Shown: piece after piece, positions 8,216-16,380 of the stretch
How positions within the stretch are numbered: position 1 is the first letter of the stretch
Layout: each line of letters begins with the position of its first letter
Origin: Deltaproteobacteria bacterium
Lineage (GTDB): Bacteria > Myxococcota > Myxococcia > Myxococcales > 40CM-4-68-19
Direction: 5' to 3'
Assembly (NCBI GenBank): GCA_025358085.1
Contig: JANYKT010000169.1
Coordinates: 1 to 34,906, forward strand
Length of the DNA: 34,906 bases
Position numbers and translations under genes: made by a program
Notes under the pieces: model-generated
Seen by the model: the letters and a program-made list of their open reading frames with translations, nothing else
The model's database searches: none
Told to the model about the DNA's origin: nothing

Positions 8216-8519
8216 CTCGAATGCCACCAGCCGTGCGGCGGCGTTCCGACGCTTCAGGAATAGGCCATCGCTTCTTTCCCGGGGAGACTGCTACAGCATT
8301 CTGCTACGCTCCAGTGGTGGAGTCGACCCGAGACAACGTGACAGAAGAAGCGTTGTCGGACCCAAAGGCTATCAGACCCAGACAGGCCAAGAACGGTAGA
8401 GCCGCGAAAGACGATCGTACGGGTCATCTCGAGCGACGTCGTTCGTTGTTACCATTCCTCGACCGGGGCGTAAGATACGGGAGACGTCGGGCGCCTTGTT
8501 TCGACGGGAAGGTCTGAAG
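8216..8519. other. Intergenic region after the RiPP operon
   Basis: 304 bases with no convincing gene. One plus frame from ATG 8221 stays open to 8517 (98 codons), but the product is Arg-rich, without a ribosome site or recognisable motif, and is probably chance. No hairpin with a T-run follows tfuA. The segment probably carries the promoter of the TPR lipoprotein gene. Confidence 0.5.
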
Positions 8520-10253
8520 ATGAAGTCGATGAGCTCGTTCGCCCGCCTCGCAAGCCTCGCCACGCTCATCGGGTGCGCTGCGGCGCCACCTCCGCCCCCG
8601 CACGGAAACACCCTCAACGTCGCGTCTTCGAAAGCCACGAACGCGCCGGCGTTGCCGCAGCTGGGTGACCTGCAAAAGGTCGGACATATCGAGCTGCCGA
8701 TCTCCTGCGCGGCGAAGGTGGGGCCGGAGTTCCAGCGTGGGGTGGCGCTCCTTCACTCCTTCTTCTACGAGGAGGCGCGTCGCGTGTTTACGGGAGTCGC
8801 TCTCACGGATCCGTCGTGCGCGATGGCCCAATGGGGGATCGCCATGACCTACTGGCATCCCATCTGGGCCGCTCCGGACGCGGAGGACCTCCAGCACGGT
8901 CTCGCGGCGTCTGACACAGCGAGCGCGATGACCACGTCACTCCCGCTCGAGCACGAGCTCGTTGCGGCCATCTCCGTCTTCTATCACTCGCAGGCCGCGG
9001 GCGATCCAGGCGCGCCCTCGCAGACGTGCCATGGCGTGATGGCGGGCGACATTCGCGGCCGCGCGCTCGCCTACGAGAAGGCGATGAGCGAAGTCCACGC
9101 GCGTCATCCCGAGGACGCCGAAGCGACCACGTTCTACGCGCTCGCGCTCCTCGCCACCGCGCCGCCGACGGACAAGACCTACGCGAACCAATTGAAAGCC
9201 ACGGCGCTCCTCGAGCCACTTTTCGTTACGCAGCCGAATCACCCGGGTGTCGCTCACTATCTGGTCCACGGTTACGACTACCCGGAGCTCGCCACGCGCG
9301 GTCTTCCCGCGGCAAGAGCGTACGCGGAGCTCGCCCCGTGGGTGCCGCACGCGCTCCACATGCCTTCGCACATCTTCACGCGGCTCGGGCTGTGGGATGA
9401 GTCCACGGCGGGCAACCTCGCATCGGCCGACGCCTCGCATCGCTACCAGCTCGCGCGCGGGCGGACCGCAACGGAGACCGAGGAGCTGCACGCGCTCGAC
9501 TATCTCGCCTATGCGTACTTGCAAACTGCACAGGACAAAAAAGCGCTTTCTGTCGTCGAGCGGATACGTGCCGTCACGGAGACCTACCCGGCGCGGGAGA
9601 TCGCCGGCTCGTATGCTCTCGGCGCCATCCCGGCTCGGTATGCCCTCGAGCGACATCAATGGGCAGAGGCGGCTGCGCTTCCCGACCCGTCGCCCGTCAT
9701 CGCGCAGTTCGCCTTCGCCGCGGCCAACATCGAGATGGCGCGCGCCATTGGTGCGGCGCGGTCGGGCGATCCGGTGCGAGCGGCGAGATCGGTCGAGAGG
9801 CTCCGTGTCCTTGGCGAGGGTCTGAAGGATCCACGATTTTCGTTCTTCGCGCGCCAGGTGCAAATGCAGACGATGGCTGCGGCCGCGTGGGTAGCCGAGA
9901 GTCGAGGTGAAGCGCCCACGGCGCTCGAGCAAATGCGAAAAGCGGCGGACCTCGAAGATCGTCTCGGCAAGAGCCCCGTCACGCCGGGCGCGATCATCCC
10001 GGCGCGCGAGCTCCTGGGAGAGATGCTCGTCGAGCAGCACCATCCTGCGGAGGCGCGCGTGGAGTTCGAAGCCGCGCTCCGCGATTTTCCGTCGCGCTTC
10101 ACTCTCCTCTACGGCGCAGGGCACGCCGCGGCGCTCGCAGGCGATACGGCAGGAGCCCGTACCCATTTCGCGGCGCTGCTTGCCCTCGCCGCGCGGGAAG
10201 ACGGTACCCGGCCGGAGGTCGCCGAGGCGCGCAAGGTCGTTGAGGGGCGTTAG
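8520..10253 (+). CDS. TPR-repeat lipoprotein
   Basis: A 577-residue exported protein. The N-terminus has a Lys start, a hydrophobic stretch and the lipobox LIGC, giving a lipidated Cys after SPase II cleavage, followed by a Pro-rich linker. The rest is Ala-rich paired helices, with tetratricopeptide-like units such as GVALLHSFFYEEARRVF, GIAMTYWHPIW and AYAELAPWVPHALHMPSHIFTRLG. I recognise this as the kind of TPR protein often annotated only as hypothetical; the partner is unknown. ATG 8520 is chosen because GGGAAGG lies seven bases upstream (8506-8512) and it places the signal peptide correctly; a TTG at 8496 is less likely. It converges on the ECF sigma gene. Confidence 0.85.
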   Translation: MKSMSSFARLASLATLIGCAAAPPPPPHGNTLNVASSKATNAPALPQLGDLQKVGHIELPISCAAKVGPEFQRGVALLHSFFYEEARRVFTGVALTDPSCAMAQWGIAMTYWHPIWAAPDAEDLQHGLAASDTASAMTTSLPLEHELVAAISVFYHSQAAGDPGAPSQTCHGVMAGDIRGRALAYEKAMSEVHARHPEDAEATTFYALALLATAPPTDKTYANQLKATALLEPLFVTQPNHPGVAHYLVHGYDYPELATRGLPAARAYAELAPWVPHALHMPSHIFTRLGLWDESTAGNLASADASHRYQLARGRTATETEELHALDYLAYAYLQTAQDKKALSVVERIRAVTETYPAREIAGSYALGAIPARYALERHQWAEAAALPDPSPVIAQFAFAAANIEMARAIGAARSGDPVRAARSVERLRVLGEGLKDPRFSFFARQVQMQTMAAAAWVAESRGEAPTALEQMRKAADLEDRLGKSPVTPGAIIPARELLGEMLVEQHHPAEARVEFEAALRDFPSRFTLLYGAGHAAALAGDTAGARTHFAALLALAAREDGTRPEVAEARKVVEGR

Positions 10254-10260
10254 GGACGTC

Positions 10261-10285
10261 GGTCGCGCAAAGGTTTGCGGCGACC
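10261..10285. terminator. Hairpin between convergent genes
   Basis: 10261-10266 pairs with 10280-10285, and 10267-10270 with 10275-10278, leaving a bulged G at 10279 and a four-base loop. Ten base pairs fill the 33-base gap between two convergent genes. There is no T-run on either strand, so termination is inferred from position and structure. Confidence 0.45.
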
Positions 10286-10286
10286 G

Positions 10287-11534
10287 TTACCGCGCCTCGC
10301 ACGCCCGCAGGCGCTGCTCCAGAAAGCGCTGCTCCATCGCATTGCGCGCCACAGCCAGCGCGGCCTGGAAGTGCTCGCGCGCCAGCGCGCTCCTGCCGCA
10401 GCGCAGCTGCAGCTCGCCCAGGGCGGCGAAATAGAAGGGATACCCGTTCAATCGCTCGCGGCCCGCGATCGCCAGCAGGTCTTCCAGCCCCCGCACAGGC
10501 CCCTGCAGCTGCGCCACCGCGATGGCCCGGCTCAGCGCCACCACCGGCGACGGCCCGATCTGCATCAGCGTGTCATAGAGCGAGACGATCGATGCCCAGT
10601 CGGTCTCGCCCGCTCTGGGCGCCCGCGCGTGCACGGCCGCGATCGCCGCCTCGACGTGCCACGGCGTCAGCTCGTCGCCGGTGGCCGACAGGTCGAGCAG
10701 CCGCGCTCCCTCGGCAGCCAGCGCCGGATCCCAGCGCGAGCGATCCTGATCGAACAGCGCGCTCAGGTTGCCCGCCGCGTCCATCCGCGCCGGCAGCCGC
10801 GCTGCGTGCAGGCAGAACAGCGCCGCTAGCGCGTGCGTCGCCGGCGTGGACGCCTGCGGATGCTCGAGCAGCAGCGCCGCCAGCCGCAGCGCCTCTTGGC
10901 ACAGCTCGGTGCGCACCGCCTGCGCGCCTGCGCCGTGGTAGCCCTCATTGAAGAGCAGATAGAGCGCGCGCTGCACCGAAGAGAGCCGCGCCGGGAAATC
11001 GGACTCCGTCAAATCAAAGAGCTTGTGAGAAGCAGCCAGGACCTTCTTCGCGCGCGAGAGCCGCTTCTCGATAGCGGCCTCGCCGCAGAAGAAAGCGGCC
11101 GCGAGCTCTCCCGCCGAGAAGCCGCAGAGCAAATGCAGCACGAGCGCCACCCGCGCCGGCTGGGGCAGGCGCGGGTGGCAGCACGAGAACATCAATCGCA
11201 GCACGTCGTCCTTGATGGCGCCCGGACCGAACAGCTCGTGGACCACCGGCGCGAGCGTCCACTCGCTCTCGAGCAGGCGACCCAGCTCGGGCGCGAAGGT
11301 GCGCACGGTGCGCTCGCGCCGGAGCACGTCGAGCGCGCGGTTCTTCGCCGCCGCCATCAGCCAGGCCGCGGGATTGTCCGGGACGCCGTTAAACTTCCAC
11401 ACCTCGAGCGCGCGGCAGAGGGCGTCCTGAACGACGTCCTCCGCGAGCGCGAGGTTGTGGGCCCCGAAGATGCGGGTGAGCGCGGCGACCATGCGCCCGG
11501 CCTCGCGGCGGAAGAGATGGTCGCCCTGCTCCAC
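10287..11534 (-). CDS. ECF42-type RNA polymerase sigma factor
   Basis: A 415-residue sigma factor. The N-terminal half has sigma-70 region 2 (LALAEDVVQDALCRALEVW, then NPAAWLMAAAKNRALDVLRR) and region 4 (VALVLHLLCGFSAGELAAAFF, EAAIEKRLSRAKK). The C-terminal 200 residues are a helical TPR-like extension ending in AREHFQAALAVARNAMEQRFLEQRL. This layout, plus an adjacent DGPF/YCII gene, defines the ECF42 group, where the extension is thought to replace an anti-sigma factor. The start is GTG 11534, directly after the TAA of the upstream DGPF gene, so the two form one minus-strand operon. The targets are not visible; ECF42 factors often control their own DGPF gene. Confidence 0.9.
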   Translation of the reverse strand: MEQGDHLFRREAGRMVAALTRIFGAHNLALAEDVVQDALCRALEVWKFNGVPDNPAAWLMAAAKNRALDVLRRERTVRTFAPELGRLLESEWTLAPVVHELFGPGAIKDDVLRLMFSCCHPRLPQPARVALVLHLLCGFSAGELAAAFFCGEAAIEKRLSRAKKVLAASHKLFDLTESDFPARLSSVQRALYLLFNEGYHGAGAQAVRTELCQEALRLAALLLEHPQASTPATHALAALFCLHAARLPARMDAAGNLSALFDQDRSRWDPALAAEGARLLDLSATGDELTPWHVEAAIAAVHARAPRAGETDWASIVSLYDTLMQIGPSPVVALSRAIAVAQLQGPVRGLEDLLAIAGRERLNGYPFYFAALGELQLRCGRSALAREHFQAALAVARNAMEQRFLEQRLRACEAR

Positions 11535-11879
11535 TTACATGCTCATTTGCATGATCGGTCTCACTTCGACGCTGCCATCCACACTGAAGATGGGGCAGCC
11601 GCGCGACAGCTCAACCGCATGATTGAGGTCCTTGGCCTCGACCAGCGAATAGCCGCCGACCAGGTCCTTTGCCTCGGCGAAAGGGCCGTCGGTGACGGTC
11701 CTGTCGCGGCCCTTCACGGTCTTGCCGGAGCGCTCGAGCGGGTGGCCGGGGCTCTTCAGGTGCCCCTTCTCGCCGAGCTCCTTCATCCAGGCGACCCACT
11801 TCTGCATCTGCTGCTGCATTTGCTCGGGCGAGCTGCCCGGCTGCATTCCGCCGCGGTACAGGTAAACGAATTCGGCCAT
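11535..11879 (-). CDS. DGPF/YCII-family protein
   Basis: A 114-residue YCII-related protein of the DGPF subgroup. It begins MAEFVYLYRGG and holds the signature VTDGPFAEAKDLVGGYSLVEAKD, ending with SVEVRPIM. AAGGAG lies about seven bases before ATG 11879. Members of this family are the constant neighbours of ECF42 sigma factors; the biochemical role is unsettled. The gene abuts the sigma gene, so co-transcription is near certain. The shorter start is preferred because an upstream extension would be Arg-rich and lacks a ribosome site. Confidence 0.9.
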   Translation of the reverse strand: MAEFVYLYRGGMQPGSSPEQMQQQMQKWVAWMKELGEKGHLKSPGHPLERSGKTVKGRDRTVTDGPFAEAKDLVGGYSLVEAKDLNHAVELSRGCPIFSVDGSVEVRPIMQMSM

Positions 11880-12017
11880 GATCAGCTCCTTCTGGGTTGG
11901 TGCTTCGACCCTTCGACGTCCGGCGCCAGCGCGGCCGGACATCTATTTATCCGCCTGCGCAGGATATCGCGCCGGGCTTTGCGAACCCTCCGGCGGGCGT
12001 TTTGTATCTCACCGTTC

Positions 12018-12206
12018 ATGTGCAGGCGAGTCACCTGTTCCAAATGTGGAAAGCCGTCCTACGCGGGCTGCGGCGCTCACGTCGAGCAGGTGCTGGGCGG
12101 CGTGCCCAAGGACCAGCGGTGCCAATGCCGGGAGAAGGCCCAGGCGGCGGCCAACGCTGACGGCCGCCCTGGGTTCTTCGCGCGCCTGTTCGGCGGCGAC
12201 GGCTAG
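12018..12206 (+). CDS. Small Cys-rich protein
   Basis: A 62-residue protein with six cysteines, starting MCRRVTCSKCGKPSYAGCGAHVEQVL, with CQC further on and a C-terminal FFARLFGG. The CSKCGK and GCGAH clusters suggest a small zinc-binding fold. From memory, proteins with the pattern TCxxCGKxxxxGCGxHVEQ are widely distributed in proteobacteria and actinobacteria as uncharacterised short genes. It is isolated, divergent from the DGPF gene and convergent with trxC. No strong ribosome site is visible before ATG 12018. Confidence 0.65.
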   Translation: MCRRVTCSKCGKPSYAGCGAHVEQVLGGVPKDQRCQCREKAQAAANADGRPGFFARLFGGDG

Positions 12207-12260
12207 AAGGCAGCGCTCAAAGCCGTCAGCTGCAGGCGCCGCTGCACGAGGGACCAGGTC

Positions 12261-12285
12261 GACCGGAGGCCTGTGCTCTCCGGTC
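12261..12285. terminator. Weak hairpin at convergent 3' ends
   Basis: 12261-12268 pairs perfectly with 12278-12285 around a nine-base loop. It lies after the small Cys-rich gene and touches the trxC stop. No T-run follows on either strand, so a terminator role is only suggested. Confidence 0.3.
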
Positions 12286-12808
12286 ACGCCACATCCGGAG
12301 AGGAGCGCTTACCTCTCAGGCGTGAGCTGCCGCTGGCGCAGCCAGGGTGGATGGCGGCGCGGACCCAGGACTCGAGCATGCCGTGAGGCAACAGGCCAAT
12401 CTGCCGCGACAACTCCTCGCCGTGCGCGAAGATGGCGAAGGTCGGGATGGCATAGATGGCGTGCGTTTCCGCGGCCTCTTCCGCCTCTTGTGTGTTCACC
12501 GTCAGGACGACGATCTCTCCCGCCAGCGTCGAGGCCAGGGCCTTGACGATGGGCGCTGAGAGGACGCACGGGCTGCACCACGGCGACCAGAAGTCCACCA
12601 GCATCGGCACCGGCGAGAGCGCGATGGCCCGCGCGAGAGAGAGGGCATCCGATTCCTGCGGCCTGCCGCTCAGGTCGAGCGTCGACTCGCAGGCGTTGCA
12701 GCGCGGCTCGAGCTTGCCCGCGTCGACCCGCGTAAACGCTTCGCAGATGTTGCAACGAAACGCGCCCGGGGCGACGGTGAGCAGCCCTGCTTCGGTTCCG
12801 ACTGGCAT
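12284..12808 (-). CDS. trxC: Thioredoxin 2 (TrxC-like)
   Basis: A 174-residue thioredoxin with an N-terminal zinc-ribbon segment, FRCNICEAFTRVDAGKLEPRCNAC, as in TrxC, followed by the thioredoxin fold. The redox motif is DFWSPWCSPCVLSAP, so the usual CGPC is CSPC here, and the cis-Pro loop is AIPTF. It reduces protein disulfides in the cytoplasm; the zinc ribbon in TrxC is linked to redox sensitivity. ATG 12808 has AGAGG six bases upstream. The C-terminal tail (about 20 residues, Arg/Ser-rich) is longer than usual. Single gene with no obvious operon partner. Confidence 0.88.
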   Translation of the reverse strand: MPVGTEAGLLTVAPGAFRCNICEAFTRVDAGKLEPRCNACESTLDLSGRPQESDALSLARAIALSPVPMLVDFWSPWCSPCVLSAPIVKALASTLAGEIVVLTVNTQEAEEAAETHAIYAIPTFAIFAHGEELSRQIGLLPHGMLESWVRAAIHPGCASGSSRLRGKRSSPDVA

Positions 12809-12873
12809 GGCGTCCTCTCGCGGCGGCCGGACGGCCGCGCGCAAGGTGAGAGGTGCCCGCCGCCTGAAAGGGT

Positions 12874-12911
12874 ACGGCTAAGCTTACGGCCTAAGCTTCC
12901 GGCCTAAGCTT
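12874..12911. repeat. Three tandem 13-bp repeats around AAGCTT
   Basis: Copies at 12874-12885 (one base shorter), 12886-12898 and 12899-12911 read ACGG(C)CTAAGCTT or CCGGCCTAAGCTT. Each holds the palindrome AAGCTT. The third copy contains the TAG stop of the neighbouring sigma gene. It could be an operator array or slippage product; no function can be assigned. Confidence 0.6.
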
Positions 12912-13569
12912 CCGACCGCGCGCCGAGCAGCGCGGACCGGACCGCTTCCCGCACCGCCGGCGGGATCTCGTCTGCCGGTTGCGGGTGGAGCGGCGGGTCG
13001 CCGAGCGGCTCCGAAGGTCCGAGCGTTTCGATCAGCTTCTCGCGCAGCTCCAGCCGGGCCCGGTGCAGCCGGCTCTTGAGCGCCCCGATCTCGATGCCGA
13101 CCACCTGGGCGGCCTCCTCGGCCGAAAGCCCTTCGATGTCCCGCAGGATCAGCGCCTCGCGCGGCGCAGGCGGGAGCGTCAGGATGGCGGCGTGCAGGAG
13201 CGACCCCATCTCACGCGCGTGGGCCATCGCGTCCGGCTGCTCCTGCCCGGAGGGGACGGCCGCGGCTTCCGGCTTGTCGAGCCGCTCGACGCGCTCGGGT
13301 TCCCCCTGTGTCCGGCGGCGGCTGCGGGCGCAGAAGTTGCGCGCGATCTGGTACAGCCAGGTGGAGAGCTGGGCGTCGCCGCGAAAGCCGGTCATGTTCT
13401 GGAAGGCGGCGAGCAGCGTCTCCTGGAGGACGTCGCGGGCGTCCTCTTCGTTTCCGCACATGCGCAGACCGTAGCGGAAGATCTGGCGCTCGTGCCGCGA
13501 GAGGATCTCGTCGACGGCGGCGCGGTCGCCCGTTCGCGCCCGCTCCAGGAGCTCCTTGTCGGTTCCCAT
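12904..13569 (-). CDS. ECF RNA polymerase sigma factor
   Basis: A 221-residue sigma-70 family protein of the ECF type. Region 2 reads GNEEDARDVLQETLLAAFQNMTGFRGDAQLSTWLYQIARNFC (positions about 40-80), and region 4 has LPPAPREALILRDIEGLSAEEAAQVVGIEIGALKSRLHRARLELR. A Pro-rich 40-residue tail follows. ATG 13569 gives the standard MGTDKELLERARTGD start; the longer open frame upstream does not look like sigma. No anti-sigma gene is adjacent, unlike many ECF loci, so how it is controlled is not evident. The last codons lie in the tandem repeat. Confidence 0.88.
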   Translation of the reverse strand: MGTDKELLERARTGDRAAVDEILSRHERQIFRYGLRMCGNEEDARDVLQETLLAAFQNMTGFRGDAQLSTWLYQIARNFCARSRRRTQGEPERVERLDKPEAAAVPSGQEQPDAMAHAREMGSLLHAAILTLPPAPREALILRDIEGLSAEEAAQVVGIEIGALKSRLHRARLELREKLIETLGPSEPLGDPPLHPQPADEIPPAVREAVRSALLGARSEA

Positions 13570-13714
13570 GATCACCAGCTTGGATGCAAGAACCCTTCCA
13601 TGTTTGCCTTGCTCCAACCTTCGATCAGCAGATGCAGGTGTTGGCCAGGCACGCAGGAGTGAATGGTTTTGATCCGGGTACATGTCATAACCTGCACAGA
13701 CGAGGCAGACCGAT

Positions 13715-14197
13715 ATGAAGAAGATGACCATCGCGGAGTTCATGACCCGCTCGCCGGCCTGCATCCAGAGAACGGCGACCATCGCCGAGGCTTACGGGTT
13801 GATGCGTTCAATGGTGGTGCGGCACCTGCTCGTGCTCGACGGTGAGCGGCTCGCGGGCGTCGTCTCGCAGCGCGATCTCTACCGGCTGGAGACCATCGAC
13901 TCGGTCGATCGCTCGCGCGATGTGGTCGGCGATGCGATTGGACAGCAGGAGCCCTATGTCGTGCCCCTCGACGCGGCCCTCGATGAGGTAGCGGAGCACA
14001 TGGCCGAGAGCCACCTCGGCTCGGCAGTCGTCACGGGGAGCGAGGGAGTCGCCGGCATCTTCACCAGCACGGACGCGCTGCTGGCTCTCGCGAAGCTGGT
14101 CAAGGCCGGGCCGCGCCACTCCTCGCTCGCCGACAAGATCGCGTGGCTGCGCATCGAGCTTCGCGAGTTGGAAGAGGTCCTCCCGCCCGTGGGCTGA
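13715..14197 (+). CDS. CBS-domain protein
   Basis: A 160-residue protein of two CBS motifs. The first is IAEFMTRSPACIQRTATIAEAYGLMRSMVVRHLLVLDGERLAGVVSQRDL; the second runs from VGDAIGQQEPYVVPLDAALDEVAEHM to GIFTSTDALLALAKL. Such stand-alone pairs bind adenine nucleotides and act as energy sensors; here the regulated partner is unknown. ATG 13715 and ATG 13724 are both possible. It is divergent from the ECF sigma gene across about 145 bases, with no clear promoter hexamers. Confidence 0.85.
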   Translation: MKKMTIAEFMTRSPACIQRTATIAEAYGLMRSMVVRHLLVLDGERLAGVVSQRDLYRLETIDSVDRSRDVVGDAIGQQEPYVVPLDAALDEVAEHMAESHLGSAVVTGSEGVAGIFTSTDALLALAKLVKAGPRHSSLADKIAWLRIELRELEEVLPPVG

Positions 14198-14527
14198 GTC
14201 GGCGGCCCTGCGCCCTTCCTGAAATGCGTGGGGCGGTTCTTGCGCAGCGCCTCGAGGAAGTCTTCCGGGATCTCCATGCCGGCGGAGCCTGAATACGCCC
14301 TTTCCCAACGGTCATCTTTCCGGGCCGCTTCGACGTGTACCCTCTACCCTTCGCCAAAGTTCTTCGCGGGGAGACCTACCACTTCGTCTCCCCTCCGATC
14401 TGGTTGATCGTGTCGATGTTGTCACCCTGCGAAAGTGGATTGAGCACAACCTGATCACCGCCGAATAACTCGACGCCGGGCCCTCTGATCGTGTTCTTCT
14501 CCGGCTTCCTTATCGAGGGGATTATCC
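14198..14527. other. Gene-free stretch, possible decayed coding DNA
   Basis: 330 bases without an intact gene. On the plus strand, one frame reads FDVYPLPFAKVLRGETYHF near 14328-14385, and a different frame reads DLVDRVDVVTLRKWIEHNL before a stop at about 14467. That looks like a frameshifted remnant, but neither piece matches a family I recognise. The 3' end contains the ribosome site (GAGGGG) of the next gene. Confidence 0.3.
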
Positions 14528-15019
14528 ATGCCGGAGCAAAAGATCGGATCGTTCGAGGCGTTGAAGACGGCCACGCTGTCGTCGGGCATCGTGTACCAAG
14601 CGTACGTCAGCGACCAGCGCATCGTCGCGGTCAAGACCGGCGGACAGCTCGACGGCGGAAAGGCAATCACCGCGCACTTCGGCGCGCTGGGCGCGGTCGT
14701 CGGCTATTTCCTCGAGAAGCGAGTCCAGAAGAAGCGCGCGATACTGCTCGCCTCATTCGACGGGAAGTCGCTTGACGAACTGCTGCTGCAGAATCCGAAG
14801 AACTTCGAGGTTCGCTTCGACGGGCTCGAGGGCGCCGAACTAAAGAAGGGCAGGCTTTCCTTTTTCGGAGGAACCAAGGCGAATTTGATCCTGAGCTCCA
14901 CGGGCCAAAAGCCGCTCGAACTGCAGCTCTCCACCAAGACGGCGGTGACCGCTGCGATGGGCGTGCTCGAGCAGGGCCTGCAGGGTCGCCTGAAGACAGA
15001 CCCCAAGCTGAAGTCTTAG
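14528..15019 (+). CDS. Hypothetical cytoplasmic protein
   Basis: A 163-residue protein with no family I can name. GAGGGG lies about seven bases before ATG 14528, so the start is sound. The N-terminal half is beta-rich (ATLSSGIVYQAYVSDQRIVAVKTGG), followed by a Gly/Ala stretch HFGALGAVVGYFLEKRVQKKR. The C-terminal half (FEVRFDGLEGAELKKGRLSFFGG, then LELQLSTKTAVTAAMGVL) resembles the lipid- or ligand-binding beta sheets of PH-like folds, but this is a guess. No signal peptide or strong membrane helix. It converges on gltA with nine bases between stops. Confidence 0.7.
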   Translation: MPEQKIGSFEALKTATLSSGIVYQAYVSDQRIVAVKTGGQLDGGKAITAHFGALGAVVGYFLEKRVQKKRAILLASFDGKSLDELLLQNPKNFEVRFDGLEGAELKKGRLSFFGGTKANLILSSTGQKPLELQLSTKTAVTAAMGVLEQGLQGRLKTDPKLKS

Positions 15020-15028
15020 CGCTCTGTA

Positions 15029-16318
15029 TTATCCGCGCTTTTCGAGCGGGACATAATGGTGCTCGCGCTCGCCGGTATAGATCTGCCGTGGCCTGCCAAT
15101 CTTCGTCGCCGGGTCTTCAATCATTTCCTTCCAATGCGCGATCCAGCCCGGCAGGCGTCCTAGCGCAAACATCACCGTAAACATCTGGGTCGGGATACCG
15201 AGCGCCCGATAGATGATCCCGGAATAGAAGTCGACGTTGGGATACAGCTTGCGCTCGACGAAGTAAGAGTCGCGCAGTGCCGCCTCCTCGAGCTCCTTGG
15301 CGAGGTCGAGCATGGGGTCTCTCACGCCCAGCTTCTCCAGCACCTCGTCGCAGGCCTTCTTGATGATCTTCGCGCGAGGATCGAAGTTCTTGTAAACGCG
15401 GTGCCCGAAGCCCATCAGCTTCAAGCCTGACTTCTTGTCCTTCACCTGGTCAATGAATTGCTGCGCCGACAGCCCACGCCTGCGGATGTCGGTCAGCATC
15501 TCGACCACCTCTTGGTTGGCGCCGCCGTGCAGCGGGCCCCAGAGCGCGCAGATGCCGGCGCTGATGGAGGCGAAGAGGTTGGTCTGCGCTGAGCCGACGA
15601 TACGCACCGTGCTGGTCGAGCAGTTCTGCTCGTGATCGGCGTGCAGGATCAGCAAGAGATTCAACGCGCGCGTGGCCACCGGGTCCGGCTGGTACGGCTC
15701 GGCCGGCACCGCGAACATCTCGTGAAGGAAGTTCGAACAGTAATCAAGATCATTGCGCGGATAAACGAATGGATGTCCAATGCTCTTCTTGTACGAGAAG
15801 GCCGCGATGGTGGGCATCTTCGCCAGCAGGCGCGCGATGGTGATGTCCCGATACTCGTCGGCCTTGGCATTCAATGCATATGGATAGAACGAGCTCAGCG
15901 AGGTCACCATCGACGACAGGATGGCCATCGGGTGCGCGGTCATCGGATATCCATCGAAGAACCGCTTCATGTCTTCGTGAATCATCGAGTGACGGGTCAG
16001 CAGCGTTTCAAACCGGGTCTTCTCGGTCAGCGTGGGCAGGTGACCATAGATGAGCAGGTAGCAAGTCTCGGTGAAGCTGCTCTTCTCGCCCAGCTCTTCA
16101 ATGGGGATGCCGCGGTAGCGCAGGATCCCCCGCTCGCCGTCGAGGAAAGTGATGGCGCTCGCGACCGAGGCGGTGTTCATGAACGCCGGGTCAATGGTGA
16201 CCGCGCCGGTCTTCGTGCGCAGGGCGGAGATGTCGATGCCCTTCTCGTTCTCCGAGCCGGTAACGACCGGAAGCTCGATCTCCTGGCCGTTGACTGTGAT
16301 GCGAACGTTCTCTCCCAC
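15029..16318 (-). CDS. gltA: Citrate synthase
   Basis: A 429-residue type II (hexameric-type) citrate synthase, condensing oxaloacetate and acetyl-CoA at the entry of the TCA cycle. The catalytic residues appear in their standard motifs: His in WGPLHGGANQEVVEML, His in GFGHRVYKNFDPRAKI, and Asp in LYPNVDFYSGIIYRALG. The N-terminal beta domain (VRITVNGQEIELPVV) is that of Gram-negative enzymes. GTG 16318 is chosen because AAGGAG lies seven bases upstream (16326-16331) and the length then matches the E. coli enzyme (427); the frame stays open further upstream without a ribosome site. Confidence 0.95.
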   Translation of the reverse strand: MGENVRITVNGQEIELPVVTGSENEKGIDISALRTKTGAVTIDPAFMNTASVASAITFLDGERGILRYRGIPIEELGEKSSFTETCYLLIYGHLPTLTEKTRFETLLTRHSMIHEDMKRFFDGYPMTAHPMAILSSMVTSLSSFYPYALNAKADEYRDITIARLLAKMPTIAAFSYKKSIGHPFVYPRNDLDYCSNFLHEMFAVPAEPYQPDPVATRALNLLLILHADHEQNCSTSTVRIVGSAQTNLFASISAGICALWGPLHGGANQEVVEMLTDIRRRGLSAQQFIDQVKDKKSGLKLMGFGHRVYKNFDPRAKIIKKACDEVLEKLGVRDPMLDLAKELEEAALRDSYFVERKLYPNVDFYSGIIYRALGIPTQMFTVMFALGRLPGWIAHWKEMIEDPATKIGRPRQIYTGEREHHYVPLEKRG

Positions 16319-16380
16319 GACCCATCTCCTTGCGGGGGTTCCGTAAAGCCCCGCCTCTTTCGCGCGCTGCGGCAAGAGAG

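Noticed and set aside
8446-8476. TTGTTA and TAAGAT upstream of the TPR lipoprotein
   Set aside because: Spacing is 19 bases, too long for a confident call.
8221-8517. 98-codon frame after tfuA as an extra precursor
   Set aside because: No ribosome site, Arg-rich composition, cysteines not clustered, no leader motif.
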